35,767 nt of DNA from Promethearchaeota archaeon (GTDB lineage Archaea; Asgardarchaeota; Lokiarchaeia; Sigyniarchaeales; SOKP01), in the NCBI GenBank assembly GCA_019058365.1, contig JAHPZE010000036.1, positions 1 to 35,767 of the forward strand. The letters run 5' to 3'. The notes under the pieces are model-generated. The model was not told where the DNA came from. It saw only the letters and a program-made list of their open reading frames with translations, and made no database searches. The position numbers and the translations under genes are program-made. Each line of letters opens with the position of its first letter. Positions within the stretch are counted from its first letter, which is position 1. This document shows positions 24,964 to 34,643 of the stretch, piece by piece.

Positions 24964-25884
24964 ATGATCACGATTAAAAATTTAACTAAAAATTACGGAA
25001 ATTTAACAGCTGTTGACGATCTATCCTTGCAAATCGAAGAAGGAGAAGTATTTGGCTTGCTTGGACCTAATGGCGCGGGCAAAACAACCACAATACGGAT
25101 GCTTTGTTGTCTTATATCAAAAACGAGTGGTACTGCGATATTGAATGACTTATCCATTGATAATAAAAAGGATTGTCTTGAGATTCGTAAAATGATCGGA
25201 TTATTACCGGAAAATGTAGGTCTTTATGAAAGTATGACCGCTTATAAAAATCTGGATTTCTATGCAAAACTATATCAATGTCCTGAAAATAAACGAAAAG
25301 AACGAATTGAATATTATTTAAAAATGTTGGATTTATGGGGGAAAAAAGATGTGGTCGTAGGCACATTTTCCAAAGGAATGAAACAAAAATTAGCCATTGC
25401 TCGGACATTGGTTCATGAACCAAAAATCTTGTTTATGGATGAACCGACAGCAAATTTGGATCCGGAAGCGACTAAAATGGTGAGAGATTTTATCCTTGAA
25501 TTGAAAAAAGAAAAACGCACAATCTTTTTGAACACCCATATGCTTGACGAGGCAGAACGAATCTGTGATCGTGTGGGAATTTTGAATACCCATCTAATAG
25601 CCATTGGATCCCCCGATGAATTAGGCCGGTCCTTGTGGGGAAAGAAATCTGTTGTTATAGTGGATACTGTTACGGATATTATCCTCAAAGGAATAAAATC
25701 TCTTGGATTTGAAAAAATTGTGGTTGACAATAATAAAATGACCATTGACGTTAATGATCCCCACCACGATAATCCTTCCATCATCCGCGCAATACAAGAT
25801 GCTGGTGGACAAATTCAGTCTATCTCAGAGCTTGTTCCAAGCTTAGAAGATGTTTATTTGAAAGAGATTCGGAGGAATGAGTGA
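24964..25884 (+). CDS. ABC transporter ATP-binding protein (exporter type)
   Basis: The 306-residue ATPase has Walker A GPNGAGKTT (34-42), Q-loop region GLLPENVGLYE, signature FSKGMKQKL (the form common in NatA/CcmA-type exporters), Walker B ILFMDEPTANLD and H-loop LNTHMLDEAE. The C-terminal 80 residues resemble the DUF4162-type regulatory domain of ABC-2 exporters. The gene overlaps the permease gene by eight bases. GAGG at 24953-24956 precedes the ATG. Codons ending in C or G are more common here than in the flanking genes, which could indicate acquisition from another lineage. Probable cargo: ions, lipids or a toxic compound. Confidence 0.93.
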   Translation: MITIKNLTKNYGNLTAVDDLSLQIEEGEVFGLLGPNGAGKTTTIRMLCCLISKTSGTAILNDLSIDNKKDCLEIRKMIGLLPENVGLYESMTAYKNLDFYAKLYQCPENKRKERIEYYLKMLDLWGKKDVVVGTFSKGMKQKLAIARTLVHEPKILFMDEPTANLDPEATKMVRDFILELKKEKRTIFLNTHMLDEAERICDRVGILNTHLIAIGSPDELGRSLWGKKSVVIVDTVTDIILKGIKSLGFEKIVVDNNKMTIDVNDPHHDNPSIIRAIQDAGGQIQSISELVPSLEDVYLKEIRRNE

Positions 25885-26623
25885 ATTGAATACTAAAAAT
25901 GTTTGGACGATAACTACAAAAGATATTGGTCTTTTTATCAAAAAAAAATGGATCCTTTATTCGGCGCTTATTCTGCCGTTAGCTCTCTCAATTGGATTAC
26001 CCGTAATAAGTTGGTATGTTGTGAATAACAGAGATGTGCCAGATGTATCGGTCCTTTTTCCAATTTTTAATGCATTTTCCTTCTTCTTCATGATCCTTGG
26101 CGCGATAATTCCAACTGTTATCGCAGCTTACAGTTTCGTGGGGGAAAAAACTGAGAAAACTCTTGAGCCCTTATTAGCAACTCCAACCACTGATGATGAA
26201 ATCTTGCTCGGCAAGAGTTTAGCCGCATTCTTACCCGTAATTATCATGATATTTATCGGTGCTGTTATATTCACGGTTCTCATGGATATTTTTACTTTAC
26301 CGAAAGTTGGTTATTTATACTTCCCAAATTGGAACTTCGTGATTATTATTCTTTTGGACACTCCACTAGCATGCGTTATGAGTATAGAATTCAGTGTCAT
26401 AATTTCCTCTCGCATGAACGATGTTCGATCCGCCCAACAATTAGCAGGCGTCATATTTATTCCATTCCTTGCACTATATTTACTTACCGAAATTAGTATA
26501 ATTACACTCGATAATGACACATTGCTTTTGATAGCAGGAATCATTGCTTTAATTGACATAGTTTTCTTTTTTATCAGTCGAGCTACATTTCAACGCGAAG
26601 AAATTTTAACGAAATGGAAGTAA
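25877..26623 (+). CDS. ABC-2 type permease
   Basis: The 248-residue membrane protein has six hydrophobic segments (about 25-50, 58-80, 107-130, 145-170, 187-207, 210-232). The hallmark of ABC-2 exporters, the EKTEKTLEPLLATPTTDDEILLGK segment after the second helix, is present. The ATG lies within the end of the ATPase gene, and GGAGG at 25871-25875 supports its use. It forms the membrane half of the exporter with the preceding gene and shares its less AT-rich composition. The substrate cannot be read from the sequence. Confidence 0.9.
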   Translation: MSELNTKNVWTITTKDIGLFIKKKWILYSALILPLALSIGLPVISWYVVNNRDVPDVSVLFPIFNAFSFFFMILGAIIPTVIAAYSFVGEKTEKTLEPLLATPTTDDEILLGKSLAAFLPVIIMIFIGAVIFTVLMDIFTLPKVGYLYFPNWNFVIIILLDTPLACVMSIEFSVIISSRMNDVRSAQQLAGVIFIPFLALYLLTEISIITLDNDTLLLIAGIIALIDIVFFFISRATFQREEILTKWK

Positions 26624-27132
26624 AAGCATTATTTTTCATTTTTGCTATATGTTTAGGAAGATGTTCTAAAGAGTAAAATTTTATACATCTATTACCATTG
26701 TAATTTATTTCTGAAGGATCGAAGATCTTAAAATATATTAAAATTGATTCCCATTAAGTAGGAAAAATCCTTTTTTCAATAATTTTCATTATAATCAGAC
26801 TCAGAATTTATCTTTCTGTCAATCTGGGTAACCTATCGCAAGGAAAATCTAACAAAATTAGAAAGGGTATTCAAAAATCTTAAGAGAAGTTTTTTCTTTC
26901 TATAGAAAGAGTATTATAAATCATCCAGATTTCTAAATTATTTTTTTATTAACTCTAGGGTTAAGTATAATTCAATATTTCAAATTATTATTCTAATCAA
27001 AAAATATAACCATTAAAAAAAAATTTATATCATTTTTTCCTATAAATATTAAAAATTTAAACTCTTATACCTTTTTTATAATAGAAGAAACTTATTTTTA
27101 AATAGGAATATCAGATTTAAAGAGCGAATAGA
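26624..27132. other. 510-base gene-free gap with a 16-base palindrome
   Basis: No coding frame that I can support. A perfect palindrome TCTTTCTATAGAAAGA at 26895-26910 is the only structured element. The last 40 bases hold the nreA promoter. The region is AT-rich without tRNA-like or repeat structure. Confidence 0.5.
27095..27104 (+). promoter_or_regulatory. TATA box of nreA, nearly leaderless gene
   Basis: TTTTTAAATA lies about 30 bases before the TTG start at 27133. Transcription starting about 25 bases downstream would leave only a few bases of leader. This fits the lack of a Shine-Dalgarno. Confidence 0.45.
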
Positions 27133-28464
27133 TTGGTTAGACCTCCGACAGAAAAGAATATTTGTCTTCGATGTAAGGGTGCACGATTATTATGCGGGAA
27201 AAAGACTTGCCCAATCTTATTAAAAAAATCTGTAATGAAATCTTTGGTTCCTTTTGAATTAGATAAAACGAGAAAAAACGTTGAGATATTTGGCGCTAGT
27301 CCACCCGGATTTTTCGTTGGCCATTTTAATTATCCAAATGTGTACCTTGGGCCATTAGTACCATTTCAAGAATTTGAAACTGGACTTGACATTTCAGATT
27401 ATCATATTTTGGATGCACCTGAACTATGGTTTGGCAAAAAAATGGTTGATGTCATTCGGTATAGAAGCAGCTTAGTGAGGAGTAATTTTAAAACAAATGT
27501 ATTTATAGGTAAAAAGTCAAGAAAAAACACTCCTTCATTGAAAACTCAAAAATTATTAGAAACATCACAGGAATTATCAATGGCAGCAAGACCAGTAGAT
27601 ACAGAAACTAAATTAGAACGAATGAGTCTGAGAATGATGATGGATAATCATGCCTTACCAATGGGACCTTCTGGAATGACAGAAAAAATTGAAATTACTG
27701 AAAATACTAAAGTTCATCCTCAAGTGGATTACTGTGTTTCAGATACCGATTTAAAAGCATCTGAGGCAGTCTCAGAAAATTTATATTTTAAAGGACACGT
27801 TCCAGAATCTACGATTGAAAGAATATTCTCTGCTGGATTACTTGGTGAAAAAAATAGGCGTAGAATAGTACCAACTCGATGGACCATCACGGCTATAGAT
27901 GATATTATATCAAAATCACTAATTGAAGAGATTAAAATGTATCCAGAGATTGATGATTTTCAGATTTTTGAGTTGACATATCTAGATAATCATTTTAAAA
28001 TTCTGTTATTTCCAGGAAAATTCATATATGAGATGAATGAAGTATGGGCACCAAATACACTTTGGAATGTTTCTCTTGATGGTAAAAATCGAAATTTAAA
28101 ACCACAAATAATGACTGATTTTGAATTTTACGGGGGAAGAAAATCCTATGCAAGTAATATTACGGGCGCTTATTATGCTGCTAGAAAATCAGTTTGTGAG
28201 TATCTCTATAAGATAAGAAAACAAGCAAGAGTTTTAATTTTTCGAGAAGTCTCTGGAGGTTATGTAGTACCTTTAGGAGTATGGGTAATAAGAGAAACAG
28301 TAAATAATGCTATGTTTACAACTGATCCGATTAAATTAGATAATTTTAATGATTCTTTGAAAGCAATGGCAGATGGATTTAAGGTTGATTATAAATATTG
28401 GAAACAAAGTAGTAAATTGATTAATTTCATTAAAACACAAAAAACTTTAGATACTTTTATATAA
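27133..28464 (+). CDS. nreA: archaeal DNA-repair protein NreA with C-terminal PIP box
   Basis: This 443-residue protein is the archaeal Nre family. The N-terminal zinc finger CLRCKGARLLCGKKTCPIL (C11, C14, C21, C26) and the segments PPGFFVGHFNYPNVYLGPL and ARPVDTETKLERM are diagnostic. The last eight residues, QKTLDTFI, fit a PCNA-interacting motif (QxxLxxFF type), as known for NreA of Archaeoglobus. The protein is linked to repair of DNA damage such as alkylation or crosslinks through PCNA. The start is TTG, with a TATA box about 30 bases upstream. The gene is followed 30 bases later by an amidohydrolase gene. Confidence 0.93.
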   Translation: MVRPPTEKNICLRCKGARLLCGKKTCPILLKKSVMKSLVPFELDKTRKNVEIFGASPPGFFVGHFNYPNVYLGPLVPFQEFETGLDISDYHILDAPELWFGKKMVDVIRYRSSLVRSNFKTNVFIGKKSRKNTPSLKTQKLLETSQELSMAARPVDTETKLERMSLRMMMDNHALPMGPSGMTEKIEITENTKVHPQVDYCVSDTDLKASEAVSENLYFKGHVPESTIERIFSAGLLGEKNRRRIVPTRWTITAIDDIISKSLIEEIKMYPEIDDFQIFELTYLDNHFKILLFPGKFIYEMNEVWAPNTLWNVSLDGKNRNLKPQIMTDFEFYGGRKSYASNITGAYYAARKSVCEYLYKIRKQARVLIFREVSGGYVVPLGVWVIRETVNNAMFTTDPIKLDNFNDSLKAMADGFKVDYKYWKQSSKLINFIKTQKTLDTFI

Positions 28465-28494
28465 CTTTCCTTATTTAAATTATAAAGTGATTTC

Positions 28495-29349
28495 ATGATT
28501 ATTGATATGCATGTTCATCCCTTTTGTAAAGAAGTTTCGTGGGATGACTTAAATAAGATAGCAGATGCAATGTGGTCATCTGATCCTTTTAGGAGAAGAT
28601 ATATGTATAAGATGTTAAAAAGTGTAAGTGAACATGTTTCGATAGATGACTATATTACTTTAATGGATGAGTTAGGAATAACTAAATCAGTAATTGTAAG
28701 TTTTAATGTGAAAACAGCTTACGATGTAATATTAGTAACTAATGAAGATGTAGCTAATCTTGTAAAGATTCATCCAAACAGACTAATTGGGTTTGCAGGT
28801 ATTGATATTCCCGCTCCTGGAGCACTTGATCAACTTGATTATGCAATAACCTCCTTAAATTTAAAGGGAGTAAAGATAGTACCTCCTGTTCAGAAGTTTG
28901 ATATTTCGGATAGGCAATATGATCCAATATGGAAAAAAATGATAGATCTTAATATCCCCCTATGGACTCACGGAGGTCATCAGGTTTCAACCGTGGGGTC
29001 AATAGCTAAATATGGACATCCTATGTTAATTGATGAAGTTGCTATGAGACATCAAGATTTAACAATAATAATTGGGCATATGGGAACCCCGTGGTTTTGG
29101 GACACTTATTCCGTGGTTCTACGGCATCCAAATGTATATGTTGATATCTCAGCCCATCATCATATATATTCCTATTTTCCATGGGATGCGTTTATAAAGG
29201 ACAAAATTGAACATAAAGTTCTGTTCGCCTCCGATCATCCCTTAGTTCATTGGAAACAAATTATCCCAGCAGTTAAAAATCTACAAATTTCAAAAGGGTT
29301 TAAAGAACGAATTTTTAGTGAGAATGCAAAAATGTTACTCAATATTTAA
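28495..29349 (+). CDS. amidohydrolase family metal-dependent hydrolase (ACMSD-like)
   Basis: A 284-residue TIM-barrel hydrolase of the amidohydrolase-2 type. The metal ligands are visible: DMHVH (H6, H8) at the start, THGGH (H159), IIGHMG (H195) and FASDHP (D247). This matches the ACMSD/gamma-resorcylate-decarboxylase-like branch, which hydrolyses or decarboxylates small aromatic or cyclic substrates. The substrate is unknown. It follows nreA at 30 bases and may be cotranscribed with it, although no functional link is evident. Confidence 0.88.
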   Translation: MIIDMHVHPFCKEVSWDDLNKIADAMWSSDPFRRRYMYKMLKSVSEHVSIDDYITLMDELGITKSVIVSFNVKTAYDVILVTNEDVANLVKIHPNRLIGFAGIDIPAPGALDQLDYAITSLNLKGVKIVPPVQKFDISDRQYDPIWKKMIDLNIPLWTHGGHQVSTVGSIAKYGHPMLIDEVAMRHQDLTIIIGHMGTPWFWDTYSVVLRHPNVYVDISAHHHIYSYFPWDAFIKDKIEHKVLFASDHPLVHWKQIIPAVKNLQISKGFKERIFSENAKMLLNI

Positions 29350-29450
29350 TTACTTCTTTTTACTTGAAATGCGTTATTTTTAAGAAGAGAAAATTGATTA
29401 AAGATAAATCCTTTTAAGACTCATTATTTGATAACTAAGTTTAATTTTAC

Positions 29451-30335
29451 GTGATTTCTTTGATTTGGAAAACACAGATTAATAAATTAACTAAGACAAA
29501 ATATCCCCTTATCATGGCAGCATTTGCCGGATTGGGTAAAACAAAATTTGCGGCTTCATTCTCCAATGCAGGAGGTCTTGGAATCATAACCGCTTTGAAT
29601 TATGAAATTAATAGTTTCAAAAAGGAATTAGATAAAATGCATGAACTGACTGATAAACCTTTTGGAGTTAATCTCACAGTTGTCCCCCCAGGAGTTCAAT
29701 TTGGAGATGCTATTATAACAAATGATGATTATCTAAAATATTTAGAGGTTGCTATTGACAAAGGAGTGAATATTTTTACAACATCAGCATATCAGGCAAC
29801 TTTTCTTGGAGAAAGAATACGTGAAGCAGGTTGTTATTGGTTTCATAAATGTGCATTAATGAGACACGCAATATCAGCTGAGAAAGCAGGAGCAAATGCG
29901 ATAACCTTAATTGGTATGGAAGCCGCTGGCTTTAAAAATCCATACCAACATACGACTTTAGTGAATTTAACAATGGCTAAAAAGTTATTAACTATTCCCG
30001 TAATTGCAGCAGGGGGAATCGGTAATGCGCGAGGTTTTCTTGGAGTTTTAGCTATGGGTGCAGAGGCAGTTTGTTTAGGAACAGCTATATTAACAACAAT
30101 AGAAAGCCCTCTTTCAGTAGAAATGAAAGAAAATTGGATGAATACTGATATTTTCTCCGAAGAGTATCATAGAAGGCTTTATCATTTAACACTTGGACCT
30201 ACGAGAGTACCATCCTCCGCAATAGGGTTTCAAAAAGAAATAGTACCACTAAAAGCTTTCATTGAAAAACTCATGAATGAAGTAGAAGAAATTTTAAAAT
30301 CATGGGGTTTTACGAAAAAAGAATTTATTTCATAA
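29451..30335 (+). CDS. nitronate monooxygenase-like FMN enzyme
   Basis: The 294-residue TIM barrel resembles 2-nitropropane dioxygenase/nitronate monooxygenase. Motifs: YPLIMAAFAGLG (about 18-29), FGVNL (71-75), FHKCALMRHAISAEKAGANA with H139, the candidate catalytic base, and the FMN phosphate-binding loops AAGGIGN (186-192) and CLGTAIL (208-214). The usual EAGGH motif reads EAAGF. An enoyl-reductase (FabK-like) role is an alternative, of interest because acyl-CoA and KAS III-like genes follow. The start is GTG at 29451 with no Shine-Dalgarno, so it is uncertain by a few codons. Confidence 0.88.
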   Translation: MISLIWKTQINKLTKTKYPLIMAAFAGLGKTKFAASFSNAGGLGIITALNYEINSFKKELDKMHELTDKPFGVNLTVVPPGVQFGDAIITNDDYLKYLEVAIDKGVNIFTTSAYQATFLGERIREAGCYWFHKCALMRHAISAEKAGANAITLIGMEAAGFKNPYQHTTLVNLTMAKKLLTIPVIAAGGIGNARGFLGVLAMGAEAVCLGTAILTTIESPLSVEMKENWMNTDIFSEEYHRRLYHLTLGPTRVPSSAIGFQKEIVPLKAFIEKLMNEVEEILKSWGFTKKEFIS

Positions 30336-30493
30336 CCTAATTTAAAGAATATTCATTTATTCTTACTTCCTATTAAGAGCTAAGAGTTTATAATGGTTTC
30401 ATTTAAAAATAATTGAGACTAATTAAAATCAATTTACTAATATTGGAATTATTAAATTACATTAATGTTAAAATAACAAAAGAGAGAAAAATA

Positions 30494-31696
30494 ATGTCAA
30501 CTAAACCTAAAGTGTATTGGGCATCTCCAAATGAGGTAGCAGCTTTACCAAATACAGCTAGAAATATGGTCACTAATAACCTAGTAAAAACTCGCTTTAT
30601 TTTAGATAAAATTCTCGATCATATCGATTCTGGAGATAAAGTAGGGGTAAAAGTTCATGTTGGAGAGGCACATAATACACATTATTTACGTCCTGATTAT
30701 GTACGTGAAGTTGTAAATGCTATAACTACTAAAGGAGGTTTTCCGACTCTAATTGAAACTCAAGGAATTGGAAACAATATTGAAAATATTGCGATATGTG
30801 AAGATTACGATATTTGCGTAGGGCATAGGAAAAAAACTGAAGATCATAAAAAAATTGCCGAACTTCATGGATATTCTGAACCAATTATTGGAGCACCTCT
30901 ACAATTTATTGATGGTGATGAAGGTATTGATAGAAAGGTAGTAAATATTGAAGGAATTCAATTTAAAGAGGTTTCTGTCGCAAAGCATTTATTTGAATTT
31001 GACAAACTTGTAATAATATCTCATTTTAAGGGACATCCACAAGCAGGATTTGGGGGAGCATTGAAACAATTAGGAATAGGGTGTGTTACAAAGAGGAATA
31101 AACATTTAGCTCATTTTGATGGTCTTATTGAAGTTAATTTTAAAAAATGCGATTTATCATTATGCAAGCAAGAGTGTGTTTCTGCATGCCCTGTAGAGGC
31201 AATTAAAATTGAGAATGAACATGCTGTAATTGATACTTCCATCTGTTATGGCTGTTTTCGATGTACACAAAAATGTCCTGTTAAAAGGGCATTAAAAGGA
31301 CCTTCAATGAGAAATTTCCCTGACTTTGTCGAACGCTTTATAGATAATACTTTGGGTGTTTTGAGTTTTGGAGGTGAAAAAATTCGTTATATTAATTTTG
31401 CTTTCGACATTCCAGCTATGTGTGATTGCGTTCCAAATGCAGGAGTTCCTGTGGTACCCGACCTTGGAATTTTTGGATCATCTGATCCAGTAGCTATTGA
31501 TAAAGCGTGTGTTGATGCGGAAACAAATGCTCCAGGTCTTCCATTTCTTAATAAAGAAGGTGAATGGACTCAACCACTTGAGAAGGGAATTGAGAAATTT
31601 AAAGCATTGATGCCAATGGTTGATCCCTCCAATGTATTTAAAGCAGCTTTGAGAAATAAGTTGGGATCTTTAGACTATGAATTGGTTAAAATATAA
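30494..31696 (+). CDS. DUF362 domain protein with two 4Fe-4S clusters
   Basis: I start at the ATG at 30494 (400 residues). The 27 in-frame codons upstream are an AT-rich stretch with no family similarity. The DUF362 domain spans most of the protein, with GDKVGVKVHVGEAHNTHYLRPDYV near the start and LVIISHFKGHPQAGFGGALKQLGIG in the middle. A bacterial-type ferredoxin insert carries C219, C224, C228, C232 and C251, C254, C257, C261, enough for two 4Fe-4S clusters. It should be a cytoplasmic electron carrier or oxidoreductase of unknown substrate. AGAGAG before the ATG is a weak ribosome binding site. Confidence 0.88.
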   Translation: MSTKPKVYWASPNEVAALPNTARNMVTNNLVKTRFILDKILDHIDSGDKVGVKVHVGEAHNTHYLRPDYVREVVNAITTKGGFPTLIETQGIGNNIENIAICEDYDICVGHRKKTEDHKKIAELHGYSEPIIGAPLQFIDGDEGIDRKVVNIEGIQFKEVSVAKHLFEFDKLVIISHFKGHPQAGFGGALKQLGIGCVTKRNKHLAHFDGLIEVNFKKCDLSLCKQECVSACPVEAIKIENEHAVIDTSICYGCFRCTQKCPVKRALKGPSMRNFPDFVERFIDNTLGVLSFGGEKIRYINFAFDIPAMCDCVPNAGVPVVPDLGIFGSSDPVAIDKACVDAETNAPGLPFLNKEGEWTQPLEKGIEKFKALMPMVDPSNVFKAALRNKLGSLDYELVKI

Positions 31697-31835
31697 GATA
31701 TTATATGTATTTTCAAAAATCATTCATTCTTTTTTATTAATTTAAATTCATCCGAAGATTTCTTTTTTAGATTTAAATGGATTCAAGTTAAATATATGGA
31801 TAAACTATACAATATATAAAAAAATAAATATTTAA

Positions 31836-33059
31836 GTGAAAATTGTGGCTCTTGCGGGTGAAAAAGTCGGAATTCCTTCCGCAGATGAAGCGCCTATGAT
31901 TGTTATGGCACGCTATAAACAGCCTCTTGCGGGAATTTTATCAATATTAATAATATTCATAATAAGTTGGATAACATGGTTAATATTCTTCGATCCACGT
32001 TGGCATAATCCTTATCCTAACCATGAAATGGAAATTACTGCGTGGGCAACTGTAATCGGTGGTTTTGGTTTAATAGGGGTGGTTTGGGCAATCTGGTTTG
32101 AAAATTGGCCTTATTATGGTTGGTTTCGTACTCCATGGAAAGTAGGACTTGTCGGAACAGCTATCAATTTTGTAATCATATTGATTTTTACACTAGTACT
32201 TTTACCATTATTTAATTCATTTTATGGCAGTCAAATCACAGATCCTTATATAGCATGGTTCGTTGGGGCTTCAATTTTTGGGGCATTGAGTGGTTCTTGT
32301 TTTTCTTTTGCTGTTCTTTGGGTTGCTGGAACTATGTATTGGCCGTTTTTTAAATTTAAACAGCCTAAACGCGGAATTATTATTTGGTTTATTGGTAATG
32401 CCATAACCATTTTGGTCTGGTTTTTTTTATTCTTTCCTGCGGGTGAACGTACAAACATAACTTCCGAGGTTAACGCAGTTAAACCAATAACTTTCTTTCC
32501 CAGTTATGCCTTCTCACTTGGATGGACGCAATGGTTGATTTTCTTTTCGCTATTAACAATGATGGTATTTGAGTATTGGCCATGGAGTAAACTAGGGCGG
32601 AAACAACCCTTTATCGGGATGATAGCAGCAGGTGCTTGTACAGTATTAGGTTTACTCGTTTCTTTATTGGGACCTTATATTGCTCAATACATTTTCGATC
32701 CTTTTTTCCAAGTAATAGGTGGAATACCCCCTGATGAAATAACTCGACTTAAAGGTTGGTATATGATGAGTATTACGTATGCTATATTTCTCATATGCGC
32801 TGTAGTGTTAGTTTCTCTTTTCTTTGATAATTGGCCAAAAAAATATACTCAATGGAAAAATTTTGTTTTTAGGTTTCTTTTAGTTATTGGAATAGGAACT
32901 TTAACTTTTCTGGGTTATTATCTATTATCACCAATCTTGTTTGGCGATACAACAAATTACTGGGAAATGAATCCGACTCCTTTTGTTTTGTGGTTTTTAT
33001 GGATTGAAATCTTATTTGCATATGTATGGAGAAAATGGCCAATATACAAAGCAGTTTAA
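31836..33059 (+). CDS. unrecognised membrane protein with five Trp-Pro repeats
   Basis: I do not recognise this 407-residue protein. It has about ten membrane helices arranged as five units. Each unit ends with an aromatic/acidic helix end followed by Trp-Pro: FENWP (91-92), MYWP (169-170), FEYWP (248-249), FDNWP (333-334) and RKWP (401-402). The intervals are 78, 79, 85 and 68 residues. A basic patch follows most of them. This looks like duplication of a two-helix unit. The start is GTG at 31836. The acyl-CoA ligase gene follows after 29 bases, so a role in lipid or acyl transport is possible but unproven. Confidence 0.75.
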   Translation: MKIVALAGEKVGIPSADEAPMIVMARYKQPLAGILSILIIFIISWITWLIFFDPRWHNPYPNHEMEITAWATVIGGFGLIGVVWAIWFENWPYYGWFRTPWKVGLVGTAINFVIILIFTLVLLPLFNSFYGSQITDPYIAWFVGASIFGALSGSCFSFAVLWVAGTMYWPFFKFKQPKRGIIIWFIGNAITILVWFFLFFPAGERTNITSEVNAVKPITFFPSYAFSLGWTQWLIFFSLLTMMVFEYWPWSKLGRKQPFIGMIAAGACTVLGLLVSLLGPYIAQYIFDPFFQVIGGIPPDEITRLKGWYMMSITYAIFLICAVVLVSLFFDNWPKKYTQWKNFVFRFLLVIGIGTLTFLGYYLLSPILFGDTTNYWEMNPTPFVLWFLWIEILFAYVWRKWPIYKAV

Positions 33060-33088
33060 TGATAGAACTGTATAGGTGATTCAATCAG

Positions 33089-34639
33089 ATGGTTAAAGTA
33101 GGAGAAACATCAATACCAGAAGAATATTCCTGGATTGGGGATTGGGCAGGTCGCCGTGCTTTGCTTACTCCTAATCGTGAAGCAATCTTAGATAACATTA
33201 AAAAAAAAACATATACATATGAAGAACTTGACTTTAGAGCGAATAAACTTGCACGGGTGCTGATGGATCATGGAATCTCAAAAGGAGATCGTGTTGCAAT
33301 GTTCTCAACAAATAGAATTGAATGCGTGGATTTATTTTTGGCAACAGCTAAGATCGGAGCAATATTAGTCCCTTTCAATATAAGATTAACAATTCAAGAA
33401 TTAGATTACTTGATTAAAAAAACTGGACCCACTATTTTTTTCTATGAACCAAAATTAAAATCTCAAGCGATTGAAATAAAGGATAAAAATTTAGTTTCCC
33501 AATACGTGGTGATGGGTGAAAAATCAGTATTAAGTGATCCCTCATCTTATGATTTAACACAAAAAATCTCAAATACCCCCATTGAAAGACCTATTATTAA
33601 CTTTGAAGATCCACACCTAATTTTATTCACAGGTGGTACTACAGGGCTTCCAAAGGGAGCAACTCTTTCACACAGGCTTATTTTTTGGAATTCTGTAAAT
33701 ACAATCCTTTCATGGAGTTTGAGACCCGATGATATTCAACCACTTCTGTTTCCGTTATTTCATACAGGCGGTTGGAACGTACTTTTAGTTCCATTTTATC
33801 ATCTTGGGGCTAAGACAATATTGATGGGTGATTTTAAACCCGAAGAAACTATTGAAGTTATAGAACGAGAAAAATCCACTATTGTAATTGGAGTTCCAAC
33901 TATGTTTCATATGATGGCAAACACCCCACAATTTAAATCTACTAATTTTGATTCTGTAAGGATATTTATATCTGGGGGTGCACCATGTCCAGTTGCTATT
34001 ATGGAAAACTATTGGGCTAAAAATAAACCATTTAAAATGGGATATGGATTGACTGAAGTAGGACCTAATAATTTTTACTTACCTGAAGGTAAAATTAAAC
34101 AAAAACCTACTTCTGTTGGTTTACCCGTAATTCACTGTGATATGAAAATTATCGATACAAAAACAGACGAAGTTGTAAAACAAGGAGTAGTTGGAGAACT
34201 CTTACTGAAAGGACCTCATATATTTTCTGGATATTGGGATGAACCGGAAGAAAGCAAAAAAACTATAGAACCAGATGGGTGGGTTCATACAGGAGATCTA
34301 GCTATGCAAGATAATGAAGGATTTTATTATATTGTAGGTCGTAGAAAAGAAATGTACATTAGTGGTGGAGAAAATGTTTATCCTGTGGAAATTGAAGAAT
34401 TACTTTTTAAACATCCTGCAGTTGATTTGGCAGCTGTGATAGGCGTAGTTGATGAAAAATGGGGAGAAGTGGGTAAAGCTTTCCTAACTCTAAAACCCGG
34501 GAAAACATTACACGAAGAAGAAATCCGCGAATATTTATTTGATAAGCTTGCTAAATACAAAATTCCTAAATATATTGAGATTAGGGATTCTTTACCAACT
34601 AGTGCTACTGGTAAAATTTTGAAAAGAGAACTAAAATAG
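33089..34639 (+). CDS. AMP-dependent acyl-CoA synthetase/ligase
   Basis: The 516-residue adenylating enzyme has the AMP-binding P-loop FTGGTTGLPKGA at about 180, the aromatic/GYGLTE motif (about 328), the HTGDLA motif (about 406), the hinge GRRKEMYISGGENVYP and the C-terminal lysine region SATGKILKREL. All catalytic motifs are intact. It activates a carboxylic acid, most likely a fatty or aromatic acid, to its CoA thioester in two steps. The next gene, for a KAS III-like thiolase, starts four bases after its stop, so the two form one transcription and probably one metabolic unit. Confidence 0.95.
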   Translation: MVKVGETSIPEEYSWIGDWAGRRALLTPNREAILDNIKKKTYTYEELDFRANKLARVLMDHGISKGDRVAMFSTNRIECVDLFLATAKIGAILVPFNIRLTIQELDYLIKKTGPTIFFYEPKLKSQAIEIKDKNLVSQYVVMGEKSVLSDPSSYDLTQKISNTPIERPIINFEDPHLILFTGGTTGLPKGATLSHRLIFWNSVNTILSWSLRPDDIQPLLFPLFHTGGWNVLLVPFYHLGAKTILMGDFKPEETIEVIEREKSTIVIGVPTMFHMMANTPQFKSTNFDSVRIFISGGAPCPVAIMENYWAKNKPFKMGYGLTEVGPNNFYLPEGKIKQKPTSVGLPVIHCDMKIIDTKTDEVVKQGVVGELLLKGPHIFSGYWDEPEESKKTIEPDGWVHTGDLAMQDNEGFYYIVGRRKEMYISGGENVYPVEIEELLFKHPAVDLAAVIGVVDEKWGEVGKAFLTLKPGKTLHEEEIREYLFDKLAKYKIPKYIEIRDSLPTSATGKILKRELK

Positions 34640-34643
34640 GTCG

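Noticed and set aside
25413..25784. Antisense ORFs across the ABC ATPase gene
   Set aside because: Shadow frames opposite a well-conserved ATPase; no motifs or ribosome binding sites.
30413..30493. N-terminal extension of the DUF362 protein
   Set aside because: Low-complexity AT-rich codons; the family N-terminus aligns with the ATG at 30494.
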